A stretch of 64,000 bases of DNA from Actinomycetospora straminea (GCF_028737255.1 NZ_JAQZAN010000001.1:1-64000); one strand, 5' to 3'. Positions 33,010 to 42,376 are shown, counted from the stretch's first letter. Made by a program: numbers and translations. Notes: generated by a model from the sequence alone, not told the origin.

Positions 33010-33576
33010 GTGACGGAGCTGCACTGGTCGGTGTCCTGGGAGACCGACCTCGACGACGCGGACCACGCACCGCTGACCGCTCTCCTGGCGCGGGCCTACC
33101 CAGGTGAGGCGCACCGCCTGGTCGGTGAGCGCAGCTGGACCGGCGCGCGCCCCGAGCTGCGCGTGGTCGCCCGCGACGGCGGCGCCCCCGTCGCCCACGC
33201 CGGGATCATCCGGCGGTTCCTGCGCGCCGACCCGCAGCACGGCCCGGGTCGCGACGTCCTCGTCGGCCACGTCGGCCTCGTCGCCGTCGACCCCGACCAG
33301 CACCGCGGCGGCGTCGGCCGCGCGCTGATGGCGCAGGTCGTCGACACCCTCGTGGGCCTCGACGTCCCGTTCGGCTTCCTGACCTGCGGCCCCGACGTCG
33401 AGGGCTTCTACCGCGCCGTGGGCTGGACGCGCCTGGCCGACGTCGCGGTGCGCATGGTCGACATCGACGACCGGGTCGTCACCGACCACGACCCGGCGAT
33501 GGTGCACCCGGCGGGCCGCCCGCTGACGGACTGGCCCGCCGCGCGCCTGCTCGCCCAGGACGGCCGAGGGATCTAG
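33010..33576 (+). CDS. GNAT acetyltransferase, AAC(2')-I/NodA-like
   Basis: This 188-residue GNAT protein has the acetyl-CoA motif VAVDPDQHRGGVGRALMAQV (residues about 97-116), with VAHAGIIRRFL before it and FYRAVGWTRL after it. The overall order, including MVHPAGRPLTDWPA at the end, resembles chromosomal aminoglycoside 2'-N-acetyltransferases of mycobacteria, but substrate cannot be inferred. The GTG at 33010 has GGGAGGAG 4-5 nt upstream; an ATG at 32977 in frame is less likely. It is divergent from mshB, so a mycothiol-related acetyl transfer is also possible. The 84-bp gap after it contains two GGTCGAAGT copies and no gene. Confidence 0.72.
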   Translation: MTELHWSVSWETDLDDADHAPLTALLARAYPGEAHRLVGERSWTGARPELRVVARDGGAPVAHAGIIRRFLRADPQHGPGRDVLVGHVGLVAVDPDQHRGGVGRALMAQVVDTLVGLDVPFGFLTCGPDVEGFYRAVGWTRLADVAVRMVDIDDRVVTDHDPAMVHPAGRPLTDWPAARLLAQDGRGI

Positions 33577-33660
33577 CGCCTCGCAGGGTCGAAGTGCAGT
33601 GGTCGAAGTACCGATACGGACACTCGTCGTCAGCGACGGGACTTCGCAGACACGGGCGCG

Positions 33661-34668
33661 CTACTCCACGCGCACCAGGTGCGGGGGCTCGGCGAAGTGG
33701 CAGGCCGCGGGGTGGTCGGTCGACGGGCGCACCTCGAGCGCCGGCGGGTCCTCCGCGCACACCGGCGCCGCCTTGGGGCAGCGCGTGCGGAACCGGCAGC
33801 CCGAGGGCGGGTCCGCCGGGCTCGGGACGTCGCCCTCCAGCCGGACCGCCTCGCGCCGCCCGCGCAGCGACGGGTCGGGCACCGGCACCGACGACAGCAG
33901 CGCCTGCGTGTACGGGTGCGACGCCCGTGTGTAGATCTCCTCGGCGGTCCCGGTCTCGACGATCGAGCCGAGGTACATCACCGCGACGCGGTCGCAGAGG
34001 TGGCGCACGACGCCCAGGTCGTGGGCGATGAACAGGTACGCCAGGCCGAACTCGCGCTGCAGGTCGGAGAGCAGGTTGAGCACCTGCGCCTGGATCGACA
34101 CGTCGAGCGCGGACACCGGCTCGTCGCACACGATGACCTTGGGCCGCAGCGCCAGCGCCCGCGCGATCCCGATGCGCTGGCGCTGGCCGCCGGAGAACTG
34201 GTGCGGGTAGCGGCGGATGTGCTCCGGGTTGAGCCCGACGACCTCGAGCAGCTCCTGCACCCGCCGCTGCCGGTCGCTCTTCGGGGCCACCTCGGGGTGG
34301 ATGTCGAAGGGCTCGCCGACGATGTCGCCGACCGTCTTGCGCGGGTTCAGCGACGTGTAGGGGTCCTGCAGGACGATCTGCATGTCCCGGCGCCAGGCGG
34401 TCAGCGCCGCGCCGCGCTTGGCGAACAGGTCCTCGCCCTCGAACGTCGCGGTCCCGCTCGTCGGCGGGGTGAGGCGCATGAGCACCTGGGCCAGCGTCGA
34501 CTTGCCGCAGCCCGACTCCCCGACCACCCCGAGCGTCTCGCCGGGGTACAGGTCCAGCGACACCCCGTCGACGGCGCGGACCTGGCCGACGGTCCGGCGG
34601 AACACCACGCCGCGGGTCACGGGGAAGTGCTTGACGAGGTCGCGCACGGCCAGGACGGGCTCGCTCAC
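33661..34668 (-). CDS. Peptide ABC transporter ATPase 2 (OppF/DppF)
   Basis: This 335-residue ABC ATPase has Walker [10 protein letters not shown] (about residue 52), Q-loop [15 protein letters not shown], the signature [15 protein letters not shown] and Walker [14 protein letters not shown]. The C-terminal oligopeptide-transport extension has the Cys cluster [14 protein letters not shown], which binds a cluster in some homologues. The GTG start overlaps the OppD stop (GTGA). It is the last gene of the five-gene importer. Confidence 0.92.
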   Translation of the reverse strand: MSEPVLAVRDLVKHFPVTRGVVFRRTVGQVRAVDGVSLDLYPGETLGVVGESGCGKSTLAQVLMRLTPPTSGTATFEGEDLFAKRGAALTAWRRDMQIVLQDPYTSLNPRKTVGDIVGEPFDIHPEVAPKSDRQRRVQELLEVVGLNPEHIRRYPHQFSGGQRQRIGIARALALRPKVIVCDEPVSALDVSIQAQVLNLLSDLQREFGLAYLFIAHDLGVVRHLCDRVAVMYLGSIVETGTAEEIYTRASHPYTQALLSSVPVPDPSLRGRREAVRLEGDVPSPADPPSGCRFRTRCPKAAPVCAEDPPALEVRPSTDHPAACHFAEPPHLVRVE

Positions 34669-35699
34669 CGGCTGATCACCTCCTGTGTCGCCGGGCGGTC
34701 GGGTCCCTCGGCGGCGAAGCGCTCGGCGAAGTGGCAGGCGGCCCGGTGGCCGGCACCGATCTCCCGCAGCGGCGGCACCTCGTCGGTGCACACGTCCACC
34801 GCGTACGCGCAGCGCGGGTGGAACGGGCAGCCGTTCGGGATCGCCGACAGGCTCGGCGGCAGGCCCGGGATGGGGCGCAGCGGGGCCCCGGCCCCACGAC
34901 CCAGGTCGTCGACGCGCGGCACCGAGTCCATGAGCCCGCGGGTGTACGGGTGCGCGGGGTGCGCGTAGAGCGACGCGGCGTCGGTCTGCTCGACGATCCG
35001 CCCGGCGTACATCACCGCGATCCGGTCGGCGACCTCGGCGACCACCCCGAGGTCGTGGGTGATGAGGATCAGGCCCATCCCCCGCTCCCGGCGCAGCTCG
35101 TCGAGCAGCTCCATGATCTGCGCCTGCACGGTGACGTCGAGCGCCGTGGTCGGCTCGTCGGCGATCAGCAGCTCCGGGTCGAGCGCCAGCGACATCGCGA
35201 TCATCGCGCGCTGGCGCATGCCGCCGGAGAACTGGTGCGGGTACTCCTTGACCCGCTGGGCCGCGCTCGGGATCCGCACGAGGTCGAGCATCTCGACGGC
35301 CCGCGCCATCGCGTCCCGGCGCGACATCCCGCGGCGGAACCGGAACTGCTCGGCGATCTGGAAGCCCACCGTGTAGACGGGGTTCAGTGCCGAGAGCGCG
35401 TCCTGGAAGATCATCGCCATCGACTCGCCGCGCAGCAGCCGGCGGCGCTCGGGGGCCGCGCCGAGCAGTTCCTCGCCGCGGAAGCGCACCGCACCGCCGG
35501 TGATCCGGCCGGGCGGGGTGTCGAGGATGCCCATCACCGTCTGCGCGGTGACGCTCTTGCCGGAGCCGGACTCGCCGAGCACGGCGAGGGTCTCGCCCTC
35601 GTCGACGTGGTAGCTCACGCCGTTGAGCACCGACGCGGTCTCGGGGCCGGTGCCGAACTCCACGCGGAGGTCGTCGACCTCGAGCAACGGAGCAGCCAT
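34665..35699 (-). CDS. Peptide ABC transporter ATPase 1 (OppD/DppD)
   Basis: This 344-residue ABC ATPase has Walker [11 protein letters not shown]-loop [16 protein letters not shown], the signature [15 protein letters not shown] and Walker [14 protein letters not shown]. The C-terminus carries [14 protein letters not shown]. It pairs with OppF to drive import. The ATG at 35699 overlaps the OppC stop (TGATG). Confidence 0.92.
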   Translation of the reverse strand: MAAPLLEVDDLRVEFGTGPETASVLNGVSYHVDEGETLAVLGESGSGKSVTAQTVMGILDTPPGRITGGAVRFRGEELLGAAPERRRLLRGESMAMIFQDALSALNPVYTVGFQIAEQFRFRRGMSRRDAMARAVEMLDLVRIPSAAQRVKEYPHQFSGGMRQRAMIAMSLALDPELLIADEPTTALDVTVQAQIMELLDELRRERGMGLILITHDLGVVAEVADRIAVMYAGRIVEQTDAASLYAHPAHPYTRGLMDSVPRVDDLGRGAGAPLRPIPGLPPSLSAIPNGCPFHPRCAYAVDVCTDEVPPLREIGAGHRAACHFAERFAAEGPDRPATQEVISR

Positions 35700-36640
35700 C
35701 AGCGTCCCCTCGGGTCGAAGGCGTCGCGCACGGCGTCGCCGAGCATGACGAAGGCGAGCACCGCGACGACGAGGAAGGCGGCCGGGAAGAACAGCGCCTG
35801 GGGGATGTCGGCGACGCGCTCCTGCGCCTCGGAGATCATCACACCCCAGGACACCACGGGGTCGCGCAGGCCGATCCCCAGGAACGACAGCGTCGCCTCG
35901 GCGCCGATGAACACCCCGAACTGGATGGTGGCGAACACCAGCACCGGGGCCAGGGTGTTCGGCAGGATGTGCCGGCCCACGATGCGCCACGGCCCGGCCC
36001 CGAGGGCGCGGGCGGCCTTGACGTAGTCCTGCTGGGTCGCCTCCAGCGCCGCCGCCCGCATGATGCGCATGGCCAGCGGCCAGGACAGGACGACGATCGT
36101 CAGCACGACCTGGGTGATGATGCGGACCTCGCCGACGATCTGCCCGGGCTTGTTGAACGTCGTGAGGATGACGATGCCGCCGAGGATGAACGGCAGGCCC
36201 GCGAACACCTCGGCGAACCGCGAGATCAGGCTGTCGCCCCAGCCGCCGACGTAGCCCGCGGCGAGCCCGGCCAGCGACCCGAGGACGACCGTGCCCAGGC
36301 TCGCGAGCAGCCCCACGGTCAGCGTGGGGGCGGCGCCGTGGATGGCGCGCGCGTAGATGTCGTGGCCCTGGAGGTCCCGGCCGAAGATCGCGTCCGGGGA
36401 CGGGTCCGCCCCGGAGAGGGCGAGGTCGGCGGCCTGCGGGTCCACCGAGGTGAACAGCGACGGGAACAGCGCCATCAGGAGCAGGACCCCGATGAGCGCC
36501 GAGGCGATCCAGAACAGGGGGCGGCGGCGCAGCTGGGCCCACCCGTCGGCCCACAGCCCGCCCGTGTGCTCGGTGCCCGCGCCGGTCCCCTCGGGCGCGG
36601 CGGCCCCCGCGGGGCGGACGCCCGGTGCGGTCTCAGTCAT
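35699..36640 (-). CDS. Peptide ABC transporter permease 2 (OppC/DppC)
   Basis: This 313-residue permease has a first helix ([20 protein letters not shown]) followed by a periplasmic DPQAADL segment. The BPD_transp_1 domain carries the EAA loop [20 protein letters not shown] and [20 protein letters not shown]. The first 35 residues are Gly/Ala/Pro-rich and cytoplasmic. It overlaps OppB by 8 nt. Confidence 0.92.
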   Translation of the reverse strand: MTETAPGVRPAGAAAPEGTGAGTEHTGGLWADGWAQLRRRPLFWIASALIGVLLLMALFPSLFTSVDPQAADLALSGADPSPDAIFGRDLQGHDIYARAIHGAAPTLTVGLLASLGTVVLGSLAGLAAGYVGGWGDSLISRFAEVFAGLPFILGGIVILTTFNKPGQIVGEVRIITQVVLTIVVLSWPLAMRIMRAAALEATQQDYVKAARALGAGPWRIVGRHILPNTLAPVLVFATIQFGVFIGAEATLSFLGIGLRDPVVSWGVMISEAQERVADIPQALFFPAAFLVVAVLAFVMLGDAVRDAFDPRGR

Positions 36641-37559
36641 AGCGGATCCTCGGGTCGAGCACGGCGTAGAGCAGGTCGACGAGCAGGTTCGCCAGCAGGA
36701 AGACGATGACGAGCAGGGCGACGATGCCGACGACGGTGGCGATGTCCTGCTGCTGGATCCCGCGGAACACCAGGCCGCCGATGCCCCGGATGTTGAACAC
36801 GCCCTCGGTGACGATGGCCCCGCCCATCAGCGCGCCGATGTCGTAGCCGAGGAAGGTCACCACCGGGATCAGGGAGTTGCGCAGCATGTGCACCCCGACC
36901 ACCCGACGTCGCGGGAGACCTTTCGCGATCGCGGTGCGGACGAAGTCGGCGCGCTTGTTCTCCACGAGGCTCGTGCGCATCAGCCGCGCCACGTAGGCCA
37001 TCGACAGGCTCCCCAGCACGAACCCGGGGACGAGGAGCTGCCCGAGCGTCGGGTCCGCGGGGACCGAGGTCCGGATCCACCCCAGCTCCACCCCGAGCAC
37101 CTGGCGCAGGACCAGGCCGGTGACGAACACGGGCAGCGCGATGAGGACCAGGGTCGAGACCAGCACGAGGTTGTCGACGAAGCCGCGCCCCCGCAGCCCG
37201 GTGAGCACCCCGGCGGTGATGCCGATGAGGGCCTCGATCACCACGGCCACCAGGGCGAGCTGGATCGTCACCGGATAGGCGGTGGCGATGAGGGTCGACA
37301 CCTCGGTACCGGAGAAGGTCTGGCCGAAGTCCCCGGTCAGCAGGGCACCCAGGTACTTGAGGTACTGCACGATCAACGGGTCGTCGAGGTTGTAGCGCTC
37401 GGTCATCTGGGCGACGTAGGAGGCGGAGCACTCCCGCTGCCCGCACTTGCCCGCGAACGGGTCGTCGGACAGGCCCCAGACCAGGAAGTAGACGATGAAC
37501 GTCGTCCCGAGGAAGACCGGGACGAGCTGCAGCAGGCGCCGCAGGGTGTAGCGGCCCAC
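36633..37559 (-). CDS. Peptide ABC transporter permease 1 (OppB/DppB)
   Basis: This 308-residue permease begins MGRYTLRRLLQLVPVFLGTT, the usual OppB first helix, and ends [15 protein letters not shown]. The EAA loop is VRTAIAKGLPRRRVVGVHML. A Cys pair (GKCGQRECSASYVAQMTERY) in the first periplasmic loop is extra relative to many OppB proteins. It follows oppA by 92 bp, which includes the end of the substrate-binding gene's transcript region. Confidence 0.92.
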   Translation of the reverse strand: MGRYTLRRLLQLVPVFLGTTFIVYFLVWGLSDDPFAGKCGQRECSASYVAQMTERYNLDDPLIVQYLKYLGALLTGDFGQTFSGTEVSTLIATAYPVTIQLALVAVVIEALIGITAGVLTGLRGRGFVDNLVLVSTLVLIALPVFVTGLVLRQVLGVELGWIRTSVPADPTLGQLLVPGFVLGSLSMAYVARLMRTSLVENKRADFVRTAIAKGLPRRRVVGVHMLRNSLIPVVTFLGYDIGALMGGAIVTEGVFNIRGIGGLVFRGIQQQDIATVVGIVALLVIVFLLANLLVDLLYAVLDPRIRYD

Positions 37560-37651
37560 GGGCGTCCTCCTTCAGGGCCCGACCCGGACCCCGCGACCGT
37601 ACGTCGGTGACGGTCGCAGGGCTCGGTGGTGGTGGTCGGCTCCGGAGGGGA

Positions 37652-39250
37652 TCAGCCCTGCGGGTTGAGCCGGTAGGTCGCGGTGTCCTGCCGGTTCAGC
37701 GGGTTGTGCTCGGCCTCGGCCACCCGCGCGGAATTGCCGTAGATCACCGGGCGGCTCCACAGCGGGATGTTGGGCATGTCGTTGAGCACGAGCCGCTCGG
37801 CCGCCGCGTAGCCCTGGTCGGCGGACGCGATGTCCGGGGCCTGGTCGGCCTGGCTCAGCGCGGCGTCCACGGCGGGGTTCGAGTAGCCGTAGTCGTTCGT
37901 CGACGCGTCGGTGCGGTAGAGCTGGGTCAGGAACGTCTCGATGCTCGGGTAGTCGCCCTGCCAGCCGTTGCGGAACAGGCCGGTGAACCCGCGGTCGTTG
38001 GCCAGCCGCCGCTGCTCGGAGAACGACGGCACCGGGGTGTAGCGGGCGTCGATGCCGAGGGTCTGGCGGATGCTGTTGGCCACGGCCTGCATGTACGGGT
38101 CGTGCCCGCCGTCGGAGTTGGCGGTCAGCGTCAGCGGGCCCTGGAAGCCCCCGGCCTGGGCGAGCAGCTGCTGCGCCCGCTGCGGGTTGAAGGTGCAGAA
38201 CTCGCCGCACTGGTTCGGCACGAAGCCCTCGGCGGCCGACGTCGCGTAGCCCGTGGCCGGCCGGTACACGCCGCCGAAGATCTGGTTGACGATCGCCTGC
38301 CGGTCGATGGCCATCGAGATGGCCTTGCGCAGGTCGGGGTTCGCGAAGCGCGGGTCGTAGAGCGGGAAGCCGAGCGAGTCGGTGACCAGGCCCTCCTTCT
38401 GGTGGGCCCCGCCGCCGAGGTCGGTGCGCCAGCGGTCGCCGGCCAGCGCGGCGCTGGGCATCGCGCGGATGTGGTCGAGGTTGCCGGAGACGACGTCGTC
38501 GTAGGCGGTCTGGATCTCGGAGTAGACGCGGAACTCCAGGCGCTGGGCCTGCGGCCGCACCGAGCCCGCGTACTGGTCGTTGCGCACCAGCGTCAGGCTC
38601 TGGTTCGGCGTGCGGGACTCGAAGCGGAACTCGCCGTTGCCCACCGGGGCGGCCTCGTAGCCGGCGCGGTCGGTGAAGAACTTCTGCGGCAGCGGGTAGT
38701 ACGCGGAGTACCCGAGCGTCAGCGGGAAGATCGTGAACGGCGCCGTGAGCGCCACCGTGAACGTCTGCGGGTCGACGACGCGCAGGCCGCGCATGGTCGG
38801 CGCGGTCGGGGCCTCGGTGGAGACCTCGTCGTACCCGTCGATCTTCTCCATGAACGACTGCGCCTCGGCCGCGTTGGGGCCGTAGGCGGTCCAGTTCCAG
38901 GAGTCGACGAAGCTCTGCGCCGTCACCGGGGTGCCGTCGTGGAACGTCCAGCCCGGCTCGATCCGGATGGTGAAGTTCCGGTTGTCGGTCGTGGTGATCG
39001 ACTCCGCGACCTCGTTGCTCGGGTCGGCGGTGTTCACGTCGTACTTCACCAGCCCGGCGAACAGCGCGTCGATGACGTCGCCGCCGTTCTGCTCGGTGGT
39101 GTTGCCCGGGATCAACGGGTTCTCGGGCTCGCCCCACTCGATGCCGATCGTCTGGGCGGCCTGGTCGTCGCCGCCCCCTCCCCCGCCGCACGCGGTGGCG
39201 AGCAGCGCCACGGCCAGCGCGGCGGCCACGGCGGTGACCAGGCGGCGCAT
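37652..39250 (-). CDS. Peptide ABC transporter substrate-binding lipoprotein
   Basis: This 532-residue family 5 binding protein has a signal peptide with lipobox LLATACGG (Cys about residue 21) followed by a Gly run. SBP_bac_5 features are WTFHDGTPVTAQSFVDSWNW, VVDPQTFTVALTAPFTIFPL, NPDLRKAISMAIDRQAIVNQ and FRNGWQGDYPSIETFLTQL. It captures oligopeptides, or less likely another nutrient, for the OppBCDF machinery downstream. The start at ATG 39250 has GAGGAGG about 10 nt upstream; the longer frame to 39355 lacks support. Confidence 0.92.
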   Translation of the reverse strand: MRRLVTAVAAALAVALLATACGGGGGGDDQAAQTIGIEWGEPENPLIPGNTTEQNGGDVIDALFAGLVKYDVNTADPSNEVAESITTTDNRNFTIRIEPGWTFHDGTPVTAQSFVDSWNWTAYGPNAAEAQSFMEKIDGYDEVSTEAPTAPTMRGLRVVDPQTFTVALTAPFTIFPLTLGYSAYYPLPQKFFTDRAGYEAAPVGNGEFRFESRTPNQSLTLVRNDQYAGSVRPQAQRLEFRVYSEIQTAYDDVVSGNLDHIRAMPSAALAGDRWRTDLGGGAHQKEGLVTDSLGFPLYDPRFANPDLRKAISMAIDRQAIVNQIFGGVYRPATGYATSAAEGFVPNQCGEFCTFNPQRAQQLLAQAGGFQGPLTLTANSDGGHDPYMQAVANSIRQTLGIDARYTPVPSFSEQRRLANDRGFTGLFRNGWQGDYPSIETFLTQLYRTDASTNDYGYSNPAVDAALSQADQAPDIASADQGYAAAERLVLNDMPNIPLWSRPVIYGNSARVAEAEHNPLNRQDTATYRLNPQG

Positions 39251-39338
39251 CGACAACGTTCCTCCTCGGGGGTCCAGGGGGACCGGTCGCTCGCGCGGTG
39301 CGATCGCGTCGTCACCGGGCGTCACTCGGTCGCGGGTG

Positions 39339-39366
39339 ACCTTAGCGTTCACCAAGGAGCCCGCAA
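39339..39366 (-). promoter_or_regulatory. Candidate oppA promoter
   Basis: On the minus strand TTGCGG (39361-39366) and TAAGGT (39339-39344) are separated by 16 bp, with a 5'-UTR of about 80-90 nt to the oppA ATG. The palindrome at 39381 lies just upstream. Confidence 0.35.
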
Positions 39367-39380
39367 GATTTCTCGGGAAC

Positions 39381-39392
39381 GTTCACGTGAAC
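39381..39392. promoter_or_regulatory. 12-bp palindrome GTTCACGTGAAC upstream of oppA
   Basis: This perfect palindrome lies 15 bp upstream of the candidate -35 of the peptide importer, in the 169-bp gap after the lpqW-like gene. It could bind an activator. An E-box-like CACGTG centre is common, so specificity is open. Confidence 0.35.
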
Positions 39393-39419
39393 CGTCCCGG
39401 ACGCGGTCGCGCGGTGGGG

Positions 39420-41579
39420 TCAGTTGATGCCGTCGTCCCCGCGCTGGGTCGCGGGCGGCGGGGTCCAGCGGTCGGCGCCGGCGAACGGGCTCTCGGTCAG
39501 CGGCGGGAGGACGACGTCGGCCCGGTCGGTGGGTCCGACCAGCACCGACGCGGCCTGGAAGAGCGGGATCGTCGGCAGCGACGACCACAGCGACGGCTCG
39601 GCGAGCGCCAGGGCCGTGTCCGGGGAGACGGCGCCGGACGAGGCCGCGTCGAGCAGCGACTGCAGCGCCGGGTCGCAGAACCCCGACGGCGTCAGGGCCT
39701 CGGAGGCCTGGGGCTCGGCGAGCTCTTCGGTGAGCTCGTCGACCTCGCCGGCGTCGGGGGTCGTCGCCGCCGTGGAGGGACCCGCGGCGTCGGTGGACGT
39801 CGGCGCGGCGCCGGTCGCCGACGCGGGCGGCGCGGCGCTGGTCGGCGGGGACGTGCTGGTCGGCGCGGCGGCGGTGCTCGGCGGGGCGGCGGTCGCGCCG
39901 GGGGCCGCCGGCGTGGTCGGCGTCAGGTCGGCGGCGAGCGCGACGCCGGGATCGGTGCCGGTGCGCCCGGACGTCGCCGGGGCCCGACCGCCGGGGCAGC
40001 CGACGACCGAGGCGAGGTCGGCGATCGGGTCGCCGCCGATCGGCAGGGCCTGCACGGCGACGTCGGCGACGGCGAGGTCGGACGGCGAGTTCGGGGTCGG
40101 CGGCACCGTCGTGGTCGTCGACGTGGTGCTGCCGGGCCTCGGAGTGCTGCTCGTGGTGCCGTTCGTGGTGCCGCCGCCCGGGGTCGGGGTCGGGGTGGTC
40201 GCGAGCAACGCCCCGGCCGGCGGGCCGGTGGTGGTCGTGGACGCCGGGCCGCGGCCGGGCGAGAAGCCGGCGGTGCCGCCGTCGGCCACGACCACCGAGG
40301 CGATCCCGGCCGCGCGCAGCTGGGTGCCCAGCGTCGCGATCAGCCGCCCGTACGGCGCGACCTGCGGCGGGGCGGCGAGGCGCAGGATCAGCGGCTGCCC
40401 GCCGCGCTCCCACGTGCCGTCCGCGCCGCGGGTGTAGCCGGCCTCGGTGAGCAGCCGCGCGGTCTCCTCGAGGTCCTGGCGGGCCGCGGGCGAGTCGGCC
40501 GGCAGGGTGGCGCGGTAGTCGGGCTCCGACGGCGCGCGGCCGAAGGCGTCGGCGGGCAGCGTGGCCGCGGGCCCGCCGTCGGTGCCCACGGAGCGCAGCG
40601 CGGAGCGGTCGGTCGCGGCGGCCACCGCGCGCCGGACCCGCAGGTCGGCGAGCGGCCCGTCGTCGCTGCGCAGCACGAGCTGCACCAGGGCGGGCTCGGG
40701 CAGCGTGCGCACGGTCAGGCCCGCGCCCGCGGTCCGCAGCGCGGCGAGGTCGTCGGCGCCGGCGCGGAACTGGGTGGCCTGCACGTCGCCGGAGCGGACC
40801 CGGTCGATCAGCGACGACGCCTCGGCGGCCTGGAAGACGACCTCGTCGGGGACCGCCGGCGTGCCCCAGAAGCGGTCGTTGCGGGCGAGGGTGACCTGCC
40901 CGCGGATGCGGTCGACGACGCGGACCACGAACGGCCCGGCCGAGACCGGGATGCTGTCGGTGAGCGCGCCGCCCCACGACCCGGGCGCGTCCTTGAGCAG
41001 GTGCGCGGGCAGCAGGTGGTCGAAGAGCGTCGGCCAGGCCGGGTAGGGCCGGTCGAAGACGACGTCGACGGCCTTGCCGCCCGCGCGGGAGCGCACGTCG
41101 CTGATCGCGCGGTAGCCGGCCGCGCCCACCACGCCGGGCTGGCTGCGCATCTGCTGCCACAGGTAGACGAAGTCCTCGGCCGCGACCGGCGCGTTGTCCG
41201 ACCAGCTCGCCGCCGGCGCGATCTCGTAGGAGACGGTGAACGGCTCGGTCTCCGTGACGCGCGCCGAGGTCACGACCGCGGTGTCCAGGCGCGGCTCCCC
41301 GTCGGGGCCGGGGCGGAACGCCGACGGGAGCACGAGCGCCGCCATCGCGCGCGAGAGCGGGGTGTCGTCGGCGACGCGGTGGGGGTTGAAGCCGACCCCG
41401 AGGTCGTCGACGCCGATGCGCAGCTCGCTGGGGTCGGGCTCGAGCTGCGGGGTCGGGGCGGGCGCGGGCGTCGGCACCTGGCCGACGACGGGCGGGGGCG
41501 CGCCGGTGCACCCCGCCAGGACCGCGAGGGCGACCAGGAGGGCCGGGAGGACTCCGACGGCACGTCGGGGACCGCTCAC
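39420..41579 (-). CDS. lpqW: LpqW-like family 5 substrate-binding lipoprotein
   Basis: This 719-residue lipoprotein has a signal peptide ending LAVLAGCTG (Cys about residue 24) and an SBP_bac_5-type body (GVDDLGVGFNPHRVADDTPL, SWSDNAPVAAEDFVYLWQQM, GPFVVRVVDRIRGQVTLARN). The position near mshB matches mycobacterial Rv1166 LpqW, which steers phosphatidylinositol-mannoside/lipoarabinomannan synthesis rather than import. Two disordered Ser/Thr/Pro inserts (about residues 460-510 and 550-620, e.g. STPRPGSTTSTTTTVPPTP) split the C-terminal lobe and make it longer than LpqW. An importer role cannot be excluded because the opp operon lies directly downstream. Confidence 0.7.
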   Translation of the reverse strand: MSGPRRAVGVLPALLVALAVLAGCTGAPPPVVGQVPTPAPAPTPQLEPDPSELRIGVDDLGVGFNPHRVADDTPLSRAMAALVLPSAFRPGPDGEPRLDTAVVTSARVTETEPFTVSYEIAPAASWSDNAPVAAEDFVYLWQQMRSQPGVVGAAGYRAISDVRSRAGGKAVDVVFDRPYPAWPTLFDHLLPAHLLKDAPGSWGGALTDSIPVSAGPFVVRVVDRIRGQVTLARNDRFWGTPAVPDEVVFQAAEASSLIDRVRSGDVQATQFRAGADDLAALRTAGAGLTVRTLPEPALVQLVLRSDDGPLADLRVRRAVAAATDRSALRSVGTDGGPAATLPADAFGRAPSEPDYRATLPADSPAARQDLEETARLLTEAGYTRGADGTWERGGQPLILRLAAPPQVAPYGRLIATLGTQLRAAGIASVVVADGGTAGFSPGRGPASTTTTGPPAGALLATTPTPTPGGGTTNGTTSSTPRPGSTTSTTTTVPPTPNSPSDLAVADVAVQALPIGGDPIADLASVVGCPGGRAPATSGRTGTDPGVALAADLTPTTPAAPGATAAPPSTAAAPTSTSPPTSAAPPASATGAAPTSTDAAGPSTAATTPDAGEVDELTEELAEPQASEALTPSGFCDPALQSLLDAASSGAVSPDTALALAEPSLWSSLPTIPLFQAASVLVGPTDRADVVLPPLTESPFAGADRWTPPPATQRGDDGIN

Positions 41580-41713
41580 GCCGGCGCCGGCCCTTCTGCC
41601 TCGGGGGTGCTGCTCCTGGTCGACCCGGTCGGCGACACCGGCCGTACCGGGATCCTCATCGTGACACGGTCGCCCGGGGCGGGGTCCGAGGGGTCTGGTC
41701 CGGGCGGCGGAGC

Positions 41714-41732
41714 GGAGGTTAGCCTCACCTCA
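41714..41732. promoter_or_regulatory. IdeR/DmdR-like iron box
   Basis: GGAGGTTAGCCTCACCTCA matches the Streptomyces DmdR/mycobacterial IdeR box TTAGGTTAGGCTCACCTAA at 15 of 19 positions, including 14 of the central 15. It touches the ATG at 41732, where a bound repressor would block the gene. The divergent lpqW-like start is 135 bp away. Confidence 0.6.
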
Positions 41733-41971
41733 TGGGGAAGGGCGGGAAGGTCGGCAAGGAGCCGAAGCCCCCGAAGGTGCCGCTCCACCTCGCCCACCTC
41801 GCGCACGCCGCGCCGCTCACCGGGGCCAAGAAGATCAAGAAGAAGTGCTGCCGGTCGTCGCCGCGCTGCAAGGGCTGCCCGGTGCTGCTGCTCCAGGCCG
41901 CGCGCCTGTCCGAGGCCGGCCTCTCCGGCAAGGACCTCAAGAAGGCGCTGAAGAAGGCCCGGGCGGCCTGA
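41732..41971 (+). CDS. Small Lys-rich protein with Cys cluster, unknown
   Basis: This 79-residue protein is very basic, with a central cluster KKCCRSSPRCKGCPVLLLQA that could bind Zn or an Fe-S cluster. It ends in the helical KDLKKALKKARAA. Homologous small proteins are, to my memory, common in actinobacteria but undescribed. A DmdR/IdeR-type box overlaps its start, so expression may fall under iron-replete conditions. The ribosome site GGAGG is 13 nt from the ATG, long, and inside the iron box. The last 35 nt overlap the converging Nudix gene. Confidence 0.75.
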   Translation: MGKGGKVGKEPKPPKVPLHLAHLAHAAPLTGAKKIKKKCCRSSPRCKGCPVLLLQAARLSEAGLSGKDLKKALKKARAA

Positions 41972-42350
41972 GGAGGTCCGCGAGCGCCGGGAGGACGGCG
42001 CGGTCGGAGTCCAGCCAGTCGACGTCGTCGAGCTCGTCGGGACCCAGCCACCGCAGCGCGTCGTGCTCGAGCGCCGTCGGCTCCCCCGCGCTCGCGCACA
42101 CCCGGATGCGCAGCACCCGCTCCCCCGGCAGCGGCACCTCGGGGCCGAGCCGGTCGCCGACGACGACGGCGAGGGCCAGCTCCTCGTGCAGCTCGCGCGC
42201 GAGCGCCGTGGCCTCGTCCTCGCCCGGCTCGACCGCGCCCCCGGGCAGCTCCCAGCGCCCGGCCGCGGCGGCGGGGCGGGTGCGCCGGGCCGCGAGCACC
42301 CGCCCGTCCCGGACGAGCGCGGCCCCGACGACGATCCGCTCCACGGTCAC
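41937..42350 (-). CDS. Nudix hydrolase (MutT-like)
   Basis: This 137-residue Nudix protein has the box GGAVEPGEDEATALARELHE followed by ELAL, matching Gx5Ex7REUxEExGU closely, with the Gly at the end replaced by Ala/Leu context. It likely removes oxidised or non-canonical nucleoside triphosphates. I begin at the GTG at 42350 (VTVERIVVGAALVRDG), where MutT homologues begin; a GTG at 42365 is an alternative. It is divergent from phhB and overlaps the small Lys-rich gene at its 3' end. Confidence 0.85.
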   Translation of the reverse strand: MTVERIVVGAALVRDGRVLAARRTRPAAAAGRWELPGGAVEPGEDEATALARELHEELALAVVVGDRLGPEVPLPGERVLRIRVCASAGEPTALEHDALRWLGPDELDDVDWLDSDRAVLPALADLLRPPGPSSAPS

Positions 42351-42376
42351 GAGTGTGCGGGGCACGGCGCGCGTGC

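Noticed and set aside
33577-33660. Two GGTCGAAGT copies between the acetyltransferase and the ABC transporter genes
   Set aside because: The repeat is short, the spacing is irregular and no stable hairpin or known motif is formed.
33661-41579. The LpqW-like gene as a second substrate-binding protein of the opp operon
   Set aside because: It is upstream with its own 169-bp gap and promoter-like signals before oppA, has long disordered inserts, and its position near mshB matches lpqW better. An import role is left as an alternative only.
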